Assembly: GCA_045576295.1 (NCBI GenBank)
Contig: JAZNGF010000015.1
Span: 1-33,412 of the forward strand
Origin: CAVALG01 sp045576295
GTDB lineage: Bacteria; Bacillota; Clostridia; Oscillospirales; Acutalibacteraceae
DNA length: 33,412 nucleotides
Direction of reading: 5' to 3'
Shown: piece after piece, positions 15,074 to 23,366 of the stretch
Numbering within the stretch: the stretch's first letter is position 1
How the letters are laid out: the number at the start of each line of letters is the position of its first letter
Position numbers and translations under genes: made by a program
Notes under the pieces: generated by a model
What the model was told of the DNA's origin: nothing
What the model saw: the letters and a program-made list of their open reading frames with translations, nothing else
The model's database searches: none

Positions 15074-15463
15074 TTACTGTTCTTTTGTTTGCTTCCAACC
15101 GGCATATAGGGTTAAGCTGCCGGTTACCTCATCAGATTCAATATCCCACGGGGTTTGGCAGGCAGGGTCTAAATACCAGCCCGTAAATTCATAGCCCTGC
15201 CTTGTGGGCTCTAACTCTCCCTCTACCCTATCGCCATACATCACCTTTTGCGAAGGGATAGCGGTTCCGCCGTTAGAATCAAACTTAAGTGTAAAACCAC
15301 CGTTTGATGAAATTACAATAATTGCGGCAAGCAGAGCCACCGAACCTAACAAAACAATTCGGTTCGCCGTTTTTACCGACATTTTTATTCGGCTATACAG
15401 CCCTCCTGAGCTTTTTGCAGTTTGCTCAGGAGGATTTTTTGCATTTTCAGTGTTGTTTTTCAT
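15074..15463 (-). CDS. Membrane-anchored protein with one InlB B-repeat
   Basis: This 129-residue protein has a cytoplasmic start, one membrane helix (about 36-52) and an outer domain that is a single InlB B-repeat (Listeria-Bacteroides repeat). The features are FDSNGGT near 62, an EPTRQGYEFTGWYLDPACQ stretch, and a closing LYAGWK. Such repeats are usually in tandem in large adhesins; here there is only one, on a short anchor. It starts 5 nt after the mglC stop with its binding site AAGGTAAG inside the end of mglC. It should be translated with the transporter and may lie near the permease, but no link is known to me. Confidence 0.8.
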   Translation of the reverse strand: MKNNTENAKNPPEQTAKSSGGLYSRIKMSVKTANRIVLLGSVALLAAIIVISSNGGFTLKFDSNGGTAIPSQKVMYGDRVEGELEPTRQGYEFTGWYLDPACQTPWDIESDEVTGSLTLYAGWKQTKEQ

Positions 15464-15468
15464 TGTTC

Positions 15469-16554
15469 TTACCTTCTTGCAAGATACTTTCTCATATCGA
15501 TCGAGCAGGCCACAAGAATAATCAAACCCTTTATAACATAAAGCATATTTGCATCAACCGAAAGAATGTTAAGCCCAACAAAGATAATTTGAAGCAGAAG
15601 AACACCTATAACAATGCCGCTGATTTTACCCGTTCCGCCAACGAATGATACGCCGCCGATAACGCAGGCCGCAATGGCATCGCTTTCGTAGTTCATACCT
15701 GTGTTTGCAGAACAAGAAGATATTCTTGCGCCCTCAATAAAGCCGGTTATGCCATACATCATTCCCGCAAGTACAAAAACTAAAACAATAGTCCAAAAAA
15801 CGTTTACACCCGAAACATTAGCTGCCTCTTCATTAGAGCCAACAGCAAACATATTTTTACCAAACTTGGTTTTGTTCCAAATAATCCACATTATAACGGT
15901 TAGTATGGCCGAATAAAGAACATATTTCGGAACCGCAACCGAACCGATTGTAAATAATGTGCCGCGCACAAAATTTGTGTAAGACGGGTCAAGCCCTGAA
16001 AGCGTTTGCCCGTTATTGGTGCCTATCATAAGGTACATTAGCACTGCACCGAAAAGTATAAGCTGGGTTGATAGCGTTACAATAAAGGGGTGCAATTTAA
16101 ATTTTGCAACGAAAAAGCCGTTAACAAGGCCTATAACCGCGCCCACTGCCAATATAATTAAAACCACAAGCCATAAAGGCATTACAGGCAGGTTCGGGAA
16201 CATTTTATTGGCATAGCCCGTCATCTGCAAGAGTGATGCCGATATGCAGGCTGTAAGGCCAACAGCTCTACCTGCCGAAATATCGGTTCCGGTTAAAACT
16301 ATCGCGCCGCCAATGCCAAGCGCTATTGGCAGCCTTGCCGCTGTTAACGAAATAATATTAACAATTGATGACGTTGAGATAAACGCAGGAACCCTGATTG
16401 CTATAAAAATAATTGCAATAACTATAATAATATACATTGCGTTATTAAAAACAGCATCGGTTACAAGCCGCTTTTTATCAGATGATGGAAGGCGTTTAAA
16501 CTCCTCCCATTTATGGGTTAAGCCCCTTTTTGTTTGTTGATTAACATTAGACAT
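15469..16554 (-). CDS. mglC: Galactose/methyl-galactoside ABC transporter permease (MglC-type)
   Basis: A permease of the BPD_transp_2 (RbsC/MglC) family, 361 residues with about eight to ten hydrophobic segments. The family segments LGIGGAIVLTGTDISAGRAVGL, NGFFVAKFKLHPFIVTLST, FAVGSNEEAANVSGVN and AACVIGGVSFVGGTGKISG are visible. It should form the membrane channel with MglA and MglB. The start at 16554 (AGGGTGA upstream) leaves a 10-nt gap to the mglA stop; the ATG at 16584 would overlap mglA and lacks a site of its own. The Mgl identity, as opposed to another sugar, rests mainly on the binding protein. Confidence 0.9.
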   Translation of the reverse strand: MSNVNQQTKRGLTHKWEEFKRLPSSDKKRLVTDAVFNNAMYIIIVIAIIFIAIRVPAFISTSSIVNIISLTAARLPIALGIGGAIVLTGTDISAGRAVGLTACISASLLQMTGYANKMFPNLPVMPLWLVVLIILAVGAVIGLVNGFFVAKFKLHPFIVTLSTQLILFGAVLMYLMIGTNNGQTLSGLDPSYTNFVRGTLFTIGSVAVPKYVLYSAILTVIMWIIWNKTKFGKNMFAVGSNEEAANVSGVNVFWTIVLVFVLAGMMYGITGFIEGARISSCSANTGMNYESDAIAACVIGGVSFVGGTGKISGIVIGVLLLQIIFVGLNILSVDANMLYVIKGLIILVACSIDMRKYLARR

Positions 16555-16564
16555 CTCGTTCACC

Positions 16565-18085
16565 CTAAACATATTTTGCAGCAAGAGACATTATCTCTTC
16601 CTGTGTCGTATTTGAGGCATCCACCTCGCCTGCGAGCCTCCCGCCCGACATAACAAGAATTCTATCACACACGCCAAGAAGCTCAGGCATTTCTGATGAC
16701 ACCATAATTACCGTTTTGCCTTTTTTGGCTAAATCTATTATAAGCTGATAAATTTCATATTTTGCGCCAACGTCAATTCCTCTTGTTGGCTCATCAAGCA
16801 AAAGCACGGTGGGTTCGGTTAAAAGCCACCGCCCCAAGATAACCTTTTGCTGGTTCCCGCCCGAAAGCGTGCGAATTTTAGTGTCTCTTGTAGGGGTTTT
16901 CACCCTCATTGATTTTATGCACCAATCGGTGCCTTTTCTTATTTTTTTATCGCTTAAAAAGGGCCCCGTTTGATATTTTCGAAGGCTCGAAATAACGGTG
17001 TTATCGCTAATGCCGAGAATACCGAATATTCCGCTTGCGCGCCGCTCTTCGGTTAGCATTGCGAAACCATTTTTTATCGATTCCCTTGGGGTTCGGTTGC
17101 GAACCTCGCGCCCGTTAAGCATTATTGTGCCCGAACGGCGCGTGGATATACCAAACAAGTTTTCAAGAAGCTCGGTTCTGCCAGAGCCATCAAGCCCGGC
17201 AACCCCTAATATTTCGCCACGGCACGCAGTAAAGCTAACATCGTTTAACTTTGAATACTCTGACGTAAGCCCCGTAACATCAAGCAAAACATCGCCTATC
17301 TCATGATCCTTTTGCGGGTAGCGGTTTGTTAGTTCCCTGCCCACCATCAGGCGGATAATTTCGTCCATTGTTAGGTCTTTTGCCGATTTTGTGGCGATCC
17401 ACTTACCGTCACGCATGATGGTTACTTCATCTGAAATGCGAAGGATTTCTTCCATTTTGTGCGATATATAAATTATTCCGCAGCCACGTTTTTTAAGCAT
17501 TTCAATAATACTAAATAGCCTTTCAACCTCGGCTTCGGTTAACGATGACGTTGGCTCGTCAAAAACTATAACCCTTGAATTGTATGAAACAGCCTTGGCT
17601 ATTTCAACCATCTGTCGCTGCGAAACGGGTAGCCTGCTCATCACCGTTTTCGGGTCGATATTAAGCCCTAAATCTTCAAATATCTTCCTTGTATCGGCCA
17701 TCATTTTCTTTTCGCTCGTTAAGGGAACGCCTTTAGCAACGGTTGGAAAACGCCCAAGCCACATATTATCCATAACATTGCGTTTTAAAGCCTGATTTAA
17801 CTCTTGGTGCACCATTGCAACCCCGTTCTCAAGGGCCTCTTTAGAGTTTTTAAAGTTTACTTCCCTGCCCTCAAGGAATATTTTTCCGCCGTCTTTACCG
17901 TAAACTCCGAACAGGCATTTCATAAGGGTTGATTTGCCCGCGCCGTTTTCCCCCATAAGTGCGTGAACGGTGCCTGCCTTTACGGTGAGGTTTACCTTAT
18001 CAAGCGCCTTAACACCGGGGAAAACCTTTTCAATGCCCTCCATTTTTAAAAGAACCGGTTGGTTCTCTTTCACATTTTGCTCCAT
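16565..18085 (-). CDS. mglA: Galactose/methyl-galactoside ABC transporter ATPase (MglA-type)
   Basis: This 506-residue tandem ATPase energises sugar import. The first nucleotide-binding domain has Walker A GENGAGKST (45-53), signature LPVSQRQMVEIAKA and Walker B VIVFDEPTSS. The second has the degenerate Walker A GLDGSGRTE normal for this family, a proper signature LSGGNQQKVILGRW and Walker B VLLLDEPTRGIDVG. The length is normal. The ATG follows GGAG. It lies 26 nt after mglB and 10 nt before mglC on the same strand. Confidence 0.93.
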   Translation of the reverse strand: MEQNVKENQPVLLKMEGIEKVFPGVKALDKVNLTVKAGTVHALMGENGAGKSTLMKCLFGVYGKDGGKIFLEGREVNFKNSKEALENGVAMVHQELNQALKRNVMDNMWLGRFPTVAKGVPLTSEKKMMADTRKIFEDLGLNIDPKTVMSRLPVSQRQMVEIAKAVSYNSRVIVFDEPTSSLTEAEVERLFSIIEMLKKRGCGIIYISHKMEEILRISDEVTIMRDGKWIATKSAKDLTMDEIIRLMVGRELTNRYPQKDHEIGDVLLDVTGLTSEYSKLNDVSFTACRGEILGVAGLDGSGRTELLENLFGISTRRSGTIMLNGREVRNRTPRESIKNGFAMLTEERRASGIFGILGISDNTVISSLRKYQTGPFLSDKKIRKGTDWCIKSMRVKTPTRDTKIRTLSGGNQQKVILGRWLLTEPTVLLLDEPTRGIDVGAKYEIYQLIIDLAKKGKTVIMVSSEMPELLGVCDRILVMSGGRLAGEVDASNTTQEEIMSLAAKYV

Positions 18086-18111
18086 AATACATCTCCAAAA
18101 GAGTAATTCGA

Positions 18112-19176
18112 TTATTCCCCTGTGTAGGTGGCATACGGGATGTTAACACGCCAGTTGCCGATTATGCCTTCTGTGGCAATGCCGCTTAACATTTCTCCCG
18201 ATTCTTCTAAAAGGTTTTTAGAAATCTGGGTTATAGTTTTAGCCATTCCTTCGGCATCCTGCTTGATTGTTCCCGTCATGCTGCCCGAAGCTATTGCCTC
18301 GCGAGCGGCATCGGTTGCGTCAACCCCAAACACGGGGATAGTTTTGCCGCCCTTTTTGTTATAGCCTGCCGCCTGAAGAGCCGACACAGCGCCAAGCGCC
18401 ATTTCATCGTTATTTGCAATTACAACCTCAACCATATTTTTGTTGGCTTCGCTATACTGGGCTAAAATTGTGCTCATATAGTCGGTTGCCGCGGCCGACG
18501 ACCACTGGCCGTTTTGGTCAACAAGGTATTTGTTTGTGTTAGATGGGTCGTAGAATTTGAGTTCAGGCTTTCCATCGCCCTTTAAAAGCTCGTTGCAGTC
18601 TTCTGCACCATACTGTGTGCGGGCGATCGCCTCCATATTACCCTCTTGGCCTTTAAACATTACGTAGCTTATAACTCCGTCGCCATTCAGGTCAACCGTG
18701 TCGTAGTTTTTTATAAGATATTCGCCAACCATCTGCCCCTGCATATGGCCTGCCATTTCGTAGTCGGTTCCAACAAACACGCACTTATCGTAGCTTTCAA
18801 CCACTGTTTGATCAACCGAACGGTTAAAGAAAATAACCGGAATACCGGCCGACTTTGCCAGTTCAATAATATTCATTGCGGCATCGTTCGAGCCTGTGTC
18901 AACAACGTTTACAATCAGCATTCTCGAACCCTTTGCAATGGCTGTTTGCACCTGCTCGGTTTGGGTTGTTTGGTTGCCGTTTGCATCATAGTTATTAAAC
19001 TTATATCCTGCATCCTTTAAATACTTGTCCATCGCGGTTCTTACGCTTGAAATATATGTGTCGCTATAGGTGTAATAAAAAACCGAAACTTCGCCTTCGC
19101 CGCCCGAACCACCGCAGCCTGCAAAGACTGTTATAATAAGAATCAGCGATAAAAATAAAATTATTAACTTTTTCAT
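18112..19176 (-). CDS. mglB: Galactose/glucose-binding lipoprotein (MglB-type)
   Basis: This is the substrate receptor of the transporter, 354 residues. The signal peptide has a lipobox ending in Cys21 (FAGC), and a Gly/Glu linker leads to a two-lobe periplasmic-binding fold. A calcium loop DLNGDGVIS (162-170) is the hallmark of the galactose/glucose-binding proteins and separates them from ribose-binding ones. GVDATDAAREAI and NNDEMALGA are also family segments. The start is preceded by AAGGAGGAA. It is the first gene of the operon mglB-mglA-mglC-InlB-repeat protein. The divergent gene on the other side is the PHP phosphatase. Confidence 0.93.
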   Translation of the reverse strand: MKKLIILFLSLILIITVFAGCGGSGGEGEVSVFYYTYSDTYISSVRTAMDKYLKDAGYKFNNYDANGNQTTQTEQVQTAIAKGSRMLIVNVVDTGSNDAAMNIIELAKSAGIPVIFFNRSVDQTVVESYDKCVFVGTDYEMAGHMQGQMVGEYLIKNYDTVDLNGDGVISYVMFKGQEGNMEAIARTQYGAEDCNELLKGDGKPELKFYDPSNTNKYLVDQNGQWSSAAATDYMSTILAQYSEANKNMVEVVIANNDEMALGAVSALQAAGYNKKGGKTIPVFGVDATDAAREAIASGSMTGTIKQDAEGMAKTITQISKNLLEESGEMLSGIATEGIIGNWRVNIPYATYTGE

Positions 19177-19219
19177 TTATAATTCCTCCTTGAATTTTTA
19201 CCAACACTCGGTTATTAGA

Positions 19220-19225
19220 ATTATA
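19220..19225 (-). promoter_or_regulatory. Candidate -10 element of the mgl operon
   Basis: TATAAT on the minus strand lies about 40 nt upstream of mglB. The -35 position 17 nt further (19243-19248) reads TTTTTA, a weak match, which would suit an activator-dependent sugar promoter. I could not recognise a catabolite-response site. Confidence 0.35.
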
Positions 19226-19305
19226 CCCACCAATATGTTTTTTAAAAATAATTTTTAAATATTGTTGTGCTTAGCTAAAATTAATTGCTTTTTTTGCAAA
19301 TTTGC

Positions 19306-19334
19306 TTGTTATTAACGGGGCAATGGTATATAAT
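19306..19334 (+). promoter_or_regulatory. Promoter of the PHP phosphatase group
   Basis: TTGTTA (19306-19311) and a perfect TATAAT (19329-19334) are 17 nt apart. The start of transcription should be near 19341, about 33 nt before the start codon at 19374. It would serve the four co-directional genes up to 22716. Confidence 0.7.
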
Positions 19335-19373
19335 TAATTTGTATTAAGATTTTTTGAAAGGGTGTGTTTGTTT

Positions 19374-20081
19374 ATGATTTTAGATGCACATTCGCATATT
19401 CTCCCCGCAATTGATGACGGCGCAAAAAACGAATCGGAAGCAACGCGCCTTTTAAGTATGCTAAAAGCGCAAGGTGTTAATGCCGTTCTTGCAACGCCGC
19501 ATTTTTATAACTATAAACATAATCCCGAAGAATACATTTCAAAAACCGAATTAGCGCTTGAAAAGTTAAAAAAAGCATCGGGCTTTGACGAAATTTATTT
19601 AGGGTATGAGGTTAAGTATTTTAAGGGAATGTCGAACAAAGCGTATTTAAAAAAACTCACCCTTGGAAAAACAAATTATCTTCTTTTAGAGCTTGATTGG
19701 GGCGGCATAACCGACGGCGCAATTGATGAAATTGCAAATATGAAAAGCACCTGCGGGCTCACCCCAATTTTAGCCCATGTTGAGCGTTATTCATATTATG
19801 CCAACTATAATAAGGCGTTAAACCTTGTTGAAACAGGCAAGGCACTGGCTCAGCTGAACGTTGATTCGGTTCTTACAGGGGTTAATAAAAGCGAAGCAAT
19901 ATATTTAGCTAATCAAGGCTTTTACTGCCTAATAGGCAGCGATACTCATTCGCTTTTAGGCCGCCCGCCAAAAATCGGCGAATTTTTAGGCAAGGCGCCA
20001 TCGCTTATTAACGAGCAAAGCCTTAAAAAAATTGAAGATTTTTCATCTAAACTTTTAAACAGTATTAAAGGTTTAGATTAA
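19374..20081 (+). CDS. CpsB/YwqE-type tyrosine-protein phosphatase (PHP fold)
   Basis: This 235-residue metal-dependent phosphatase of the PHP superfamily has the metal ligands in DAHSHILPAIDDG at the start, ATPHFY near 42, a LAHVERY segment near 140 and GSDTHS near 190. CpsB/CapC/YwqE proteins remove phosphate from tyrosines of BY-kinases that control capsule and polysaccharide export. No such kinase or polysaccharide gene is next to it here. The ATG at 19374 was chosen over the GTG at 19362 because the binding site AAAGGGTG overlaps the latter. First gene of a co-directional group. Confidence 0.9.
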   Translation: MILDAHSHILPAIDDGAKNESEATRLLSMLKAQGVNAVLATPHFYNYKHNPEEYISKTELALEKLKKASGFDEIYLGYEVKYFKGMSNKAYLKKLTLGKTNYLLLELDWGGITDGAIDEIANMKSTCGLTPILAHVERYSYYANYNKALNLVETGKALAQLNVDSVLTGVNKSEAIYLANQGFYCLIGSDTHSLLGRPPKIGEFLGKAPSLINEQSLKKIEDFSSKLLNSIKGLD

Positions 20082-20103
20082 TAAATAAAAAGGAGTTTTA
20101 AAA

Positions 20104-20310
20104 ATGAAAATCACAAAAGATATGTGCATAGGCGATATTTTAGATATGGACAGGGGCACAGCAGAATACTTCCTCGAAATGGGTATGCACTGCCTTGGTT
20201 GCCCTGCTTCGCGCGCTGAATCGGTGGCCGATGCCTGCGCAGTTCACGGAGTAAGCGCCGATGAACTTATTGAAAAGCTCAACAACTATTTTGAAAGCAA
20301 AAACGCATAA
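20104..20310 (+). CDS. DUF1858 domain protein
   Basis: A 68-residue protein made of one DUF1858 domain, a small helical fold related to the N-terminal domain of the ScdA/hybrid-cluster-associated proteins. It contains the signature GMHCLGCPASRAES with two cysteines. Members are linked to iron-sulfur or redox biology, but the role is not settled. The start follows AAGGAG, and the stop TAA overlaps the ATG of the next gene by one base, so the two are translationally coupled. Confidence 0.85.
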   Translation: MKITKDMCIGDILDMDRGTAEYFLEMGMHCLGCPASRAESVADACAVHGVSADELIEKLNNYFESKNA

Positions 20311-20990
20311 TGAATTTAGATGCACGTTTATTAGCGGCTGCCGCGTATGTTGAGTGTGGCAGCCGCGTTGCTGATATTGGGACCGACCACGCCCACCTGC
20401 CCATTCACCTTATTCGAAAAGGCATAGCAGAATATGTTTATGCCTGCGATATAAACGAAGGGCCTTTAAAAAATGCGGCCGCCAACATTGCAAAATGTGG
20501 CGTTCAAAACATTGAAACAAGGCTTGGAAGCGGGCTTGAACCTATACACCCCAATGAAATAAACACCGTTATTATTGCAGGAATGGGCGGCGAGGTAATT
20601 GCCGATATTTTAGAAGGTTCGCCTTGGGTGAAAAATGAAGGCTATAACATTATTTTGCAGCCTATGTCGAGCGCTTATAACCTGCGACGCTTTCTTTGCG
20701 AAAACGGGTTCGAAATTCTTGCCGAAACGGCGGTTTCAAGCGCAGGCAGGCTTTACACCGTTTTAAAGGTGAAGTTCACAAACAGTGAAAATAAGTATGA
20801 TGACCTTTTTTATTACTTTGGCAAGCTGTTTGAAACAAACACTGACATTAGCCGTGCTTACATTGAATGGACAGTTAACATTTTATCTAAGCAAATAAGC
20901 GAAATGGCAGGCTCCGAGAGGATGGCACAAAAACGGCAGGAACTTCAAGCCGTTGTTACACGCGCAAAAGAACTTTTAGAAAATAAATAG
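20310..20990 (+). CDS. trmK: tRNA (adenine(22)-N1)-methyltransferase, TrmK family
   Basis: A 226-residue class I SAM-dependent methyltransferase of the TrmK/COG2384 family, which methylates A22 in the D-loop region of some bacterial tRNAs (Ser and Leu types). Visible motifs are ADIGTDHAHLPIHL (SAM motif I, about 20-33), YACDINEGPL (acidic SAM contact), the family-specific IIAGMGGEVI and LQPMSSAYNLRRFL. The C-terminus is a helical, charged tail. It begins inside the stop of the DUF1858 gene and ends 7 nt before rqcH. Confidence 0.9.
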   Translation: MNLDARLLAAAAYVECGSRVADIGTDHAHLPIHLIRKGIAEYVYACDINEGPLKNAAANIAKCGVQNIETRLGSGLEPIHPNEINTVIIAGMGGEVIADILEGSPWVKNEGYNIILQPMSSAYNLRRFLCENGFEILAETAVSSAGRLYTVLKVKFTNSENKYDDLFYYFGKLFETNTDISRAYIEWTVNILSKQISEMAGSERMAQKRQELQAVVTRAKELLENK

Positions 20991-20997
20991 GTGAAAA

Positions 20998-22716
20998 ATG
21001 GCACTTGATGGAATATTCCTTCACAAGCTGTGTGAAGAAACCGCTAACGAATTATCAGATATGCATATTGATAAGATCTACCAGCCTTCTAAAGAAGAGC
21101 TGGTGCTTATTATGCGCAAAAAAGGGGTTACACGCAAACTGCTGATAAGCATAAAATCAACCTCGGCAAGAATATGCTTTACCGAAAATCAGCCCGAAAA
21201 CCCTGCCACACCGCCAATGTTTTGCATGCTTCTCAGAAAGCACCTAACGGGCGCTGCCTTTGTTACTATTGAACAACCCGGCTTTGAAAGAGTTGCGGTT
21301 TTTAAGTTTGAAACTAAAAACGAAATGCACGACAGGGTTACGGTTTCGCTCATAATCGAGCTTATGGGCAGAAGCTCGAACATAATTTTAGCAGATGAAA
21401 CCGGCAGAATTATCGACTGCGTTAAGCGCTCAAGCATTGAAAGCTCTGAACGGCTTATTCAACCGGGGGCTAAATACGTTTACCCCGATAGGCCCGATAA
21501 ACAAGATTTACGTAACCTTTCAGCAAATGAAGCGTTAAATCTTATTCTATCTTCAACAGGCGGCCTGCAAAAAGCAATTGTTAACCTTTTTGAGGGGCTA
21601 TCCCCCTTAGTAGCAAGGGAGCTTTGCACACGCGCCCAAATTGATTTCGAGGCCGATTGCCAAGGCCTTACAGATACGCACAAATCTGCACTGCAAGCAT
21701 CGTTTGAACAGTTTATAGATGAGGTTAAAAACAGCAAAACCGCCTGCGTTGTTTATGAAAATGAAAATCCGTTGGAATTTTCATTTATTGATATAACGCA
21801 GTACGGCGCAGGCTTTAAAACTAAAAACGGTGAAAGCTTTTCTGCCGCTACCGAAATGTTTTACAGCGAACGCGCCAACCGCGACAGAATACATTCGGCA
21901 GCAGCAGGGCTTCAAAAGCTTGTTTCAAACCTGCAAAGCCGAATCAACCGAAAATTAAACGCGCGAATGCAAGACCTTAAGAAAAGTGAAAAGCGCGAAA
22001 AATACCGCATATACGGCGAGCTTATAAAAGCAAACCTTCACTTAATTGAACGTGGAGCAACATCAGTTACGGTGAACAATTATTACGACCCTGAGTTTGC
22101 AGAAATAAAAATTCCACTTAACAGTGCGCTTTCCCCTGCCGATAACGCGCAAAAATATTTTAAAGATTATAAAAAGGGCTGCGTTGCGGCGCAGCTTCTA
22201 ACTTCGCTTATTGATGAAGGCAAGGCAGAGCTTGAATATATCGAAAGCGTTGCCGATGAGCTTGAGCGTGCCGAATCGATAGCCGAGCTTGAGGCCATAC
22301 GCGATGAGCTTGTGCGGTCGGGTTATGCAAAATCTACCTCTAAATCCCGAAAGCCTGTAAAATCACCGCCGCCGCGCGAATTTATATCGCCCGATGGCTT
22401 TAAGATTTTGGTTGGGCGCAATAACCGCCAAAACGATGAGTTAACCACCAAAACCGCCCAAAAAAGCGATATTTGGCTTCACACAAAAAACATCCCGGGC
22501 TCGCACGTTATTATAATTTGCGAAGGCGCCGAACCGCCTGACAGCACCATTATCTTCGCCGCCCAAAAGGCCGCATTTTATTCGAAAGCCAAAAACTCTT
22601 CGCAGGTGCCTGTTGATTACACACTTGTAAAGCACGTTAAAAAGCCTGCAGGAGCAAAAGCGGGAATGGTTATTTTCACCCATAATAAAACACTGTTTGT
22701 TGAACCTAAGGAATAA
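20998..22716 (+). CDS. rqcH: RqcH (NFACT family), ribosome quality control factor
   Basis: RqcH binds 50S subunits carrying stalled nascent chains and recruits tRNA-Ala to add C-terminal alanine tails. The 572-residue protein shows the NFACT-N domain with the MHDR motif (Asp112, Arg113; the Asp-Arg pair needed for tRNA recruitment in Bacillus). A long central coiled coil covers about 300-440, and a C-terminal NFACT-R domain includes FKILVGRNNRQNDELTTK and DIWLHTKNIPGSHVII. It is often labelled fibronectin-binding protein in older annotation. The start follows GGTGA. It ends the group that starts at 19374, with a modest hairpin after it. Confidence 0.94.
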   Translation: MALDGIFLHKLCEETANELSDMHIDKIYQPSKEELVLIMRKKGVTRKLLISIKSTSARICFTENQPENPATPPMFCMLLRKHLTGAAFVTIEQPGFERVAVFKFETKNEMHDRVTVSLIIELMGRSSNIILADETGRIIDCVKRSSIESSERLIQPGAKYVYPDRPDKQDLRNLSANEALNLILSSTGGLQKAIVNLFEGLSPLVARELCTRAQIDFEADCQGLTDTHKSALQASFEQFIDEVKNSKTACVVYENENPLEFSFIDITQYGAGFKTKNGESFSAATEMFYSERANRDRIHSAAAGLQKLVSNLQSRINRKLNARMQDLKKSEKREKYRIYGELIKANLHLIERGATSVTVNNYYDPEFAEIKIPLNSALSPADNAQKYFKDYKKGCVAAQLLTSLIDEGKAELEYIESVADELERAESIAELEAIRDELVRSGYAKSTSKSRKPVKSPPPREFISPDGFKILVGRNNRQNDELTTKTAQKSDIWLHTKNIPGSHVIIICEGAEPPDSTIIFAAQKAAFYSKAKNSSQVPVDYTLVKHVKKPAGAKAGMVIFTHNKTLFVEPKE

Positions 22717-22735
22717 ATATTTATAAAGTAAATCC

Positions 22736-22767
22736 GGCTCTGCAAAAGCAGAGCCTGCTGAATTTTT
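22736..22767 (+). terminator. Likely terminator after rqcH
   Basis: GGCTCTGC (22736-22743) pairs with GCAGAGCC (22748-22755) around AAAA. The T-run comes a few bases late (about 22763-22767), so efficiency may be modest. Confidence 0.6.
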
Positions 22768-22911
22768 AATCTATACTTACAAAATTCATATCACTAAAAT
22801 GTACCCTATTCTATTGCACACACTACGCGATCAAAGAATCTCTGCACAAGCCATAAAATAAAAAACACCACGTTTTTGATCTGCCAACATCGCCGCAACG
22901 CACACACATTT

Positions 22912-23013
22912 TTGCGACAAAATGTCGTATTTTTATTGACACGCTCGTTTTGGTATGATATATTAATTATGTTATCTTTTTATAATAAGTGTAGTTATTT
23001 CAGTTGCGACAAA
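22912..23013. promoter_or_regulatory. TTGCGACAAA sites flanking the T7SS promoter
   Basis: The 10-mer TTGCGACAAA occurs at 22912-22921, just upstream of the -35, and again at 23004-23013 in the leader. The upstream copy is part of a palindrome, CGACA-AAA-TGTCG (22915-22927). The XRE regulator encoded immediately after is an obvious candidate ligand for autoregulation. The sites are seen directly; the binding is inferred. The remainder of the 345-nt gap 22717-23061 has only the terminator and promoter listed separately. Confidence 0.5.
22936..22964 (+). promoter_or_regulatory. Promoter of the T7SS locus
   Basis: A perfect TTGACA (22936-22941) and TATATT (22959-22964) are 17 nt apart, with an extended -10 TG at 22956-22957. 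The start of transcription near 22971 leaves a leader of about 90 nt before the regulator gene. Confidence 0.8.
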
Positions 23014-23061
23014 GCAGTGTTTTTTGTGTTTGCGGTAGATAATTAGAAAAGAGGGAAATTA

Positions 23062-23355
23062 ATGCCGTTGAAAATTGACGAAAACCTAAAAGAATTGGCC
23101 ATTGAAAATATGTTGAAAAATTTAACTACGCTACGAACAATGCTTCACCTTTCGCAGGCCGAATTAGCAGAGATGATTGGATTGGGCAGGCAAAGCCTTG
23201 TTTCTATTGAAAACAGAAAACGCAAAATGACTTGGAGTACATTTTTATCACTGTTATTTGTCTTCTCGCAAAACAAAGAAACAAATAAACTGCTTGAAAT
23301 TTTCGGGATCTATTCAAAAACTTTAAAGGACATATATTCCGATAATAAATCTTAA
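23062..23355 (+). CDS. XRE-family transcriptional regulator, T7SS-linked
   Basis: A 97-residue protein with one helix-turn-helix domain of the Cro/XRE type at about 23-70 (LSQAELAEMIGLGRQSLVSIE is the helix 2-3 core), closest in style to HipB/SinR-like small repressors. A short N-terminal stretch and a helical tail, which may dimerise, flank it. The ATG follows GAGGG. It is the first gene after the locus promoter and 11 nt before the PP2C gene, so it likely regulates its own operon through the repeated site around the promoter. Confidence 0.88.
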   Translation: MPLKIDENLKELAIENMLKNLTTLRTMLHLSQAELAEMIGLGRQSLVSIENRKRKMTWSTFLSLLFVFSQNKETNKLLEIFGIYSKTLKDIYSDNKS

Positions 23356-23366
23356 AGGAGATAGCT

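Noticed and set aside
16565..18085. The degenerate Walker A in the second MglA domain as a sign of inactivation
   Set aside because: GLDGSGRTE in place of GxxxxGK(S/T) is normal for the second half of sugar ABC ATPases of the Mgl/Rbs class.
22800..22911. A possible small RNA or small ORF in the gap before the T7SS promoter
   Set aside because: No promoter, hairpin or start with a binding site was found in this stretch.
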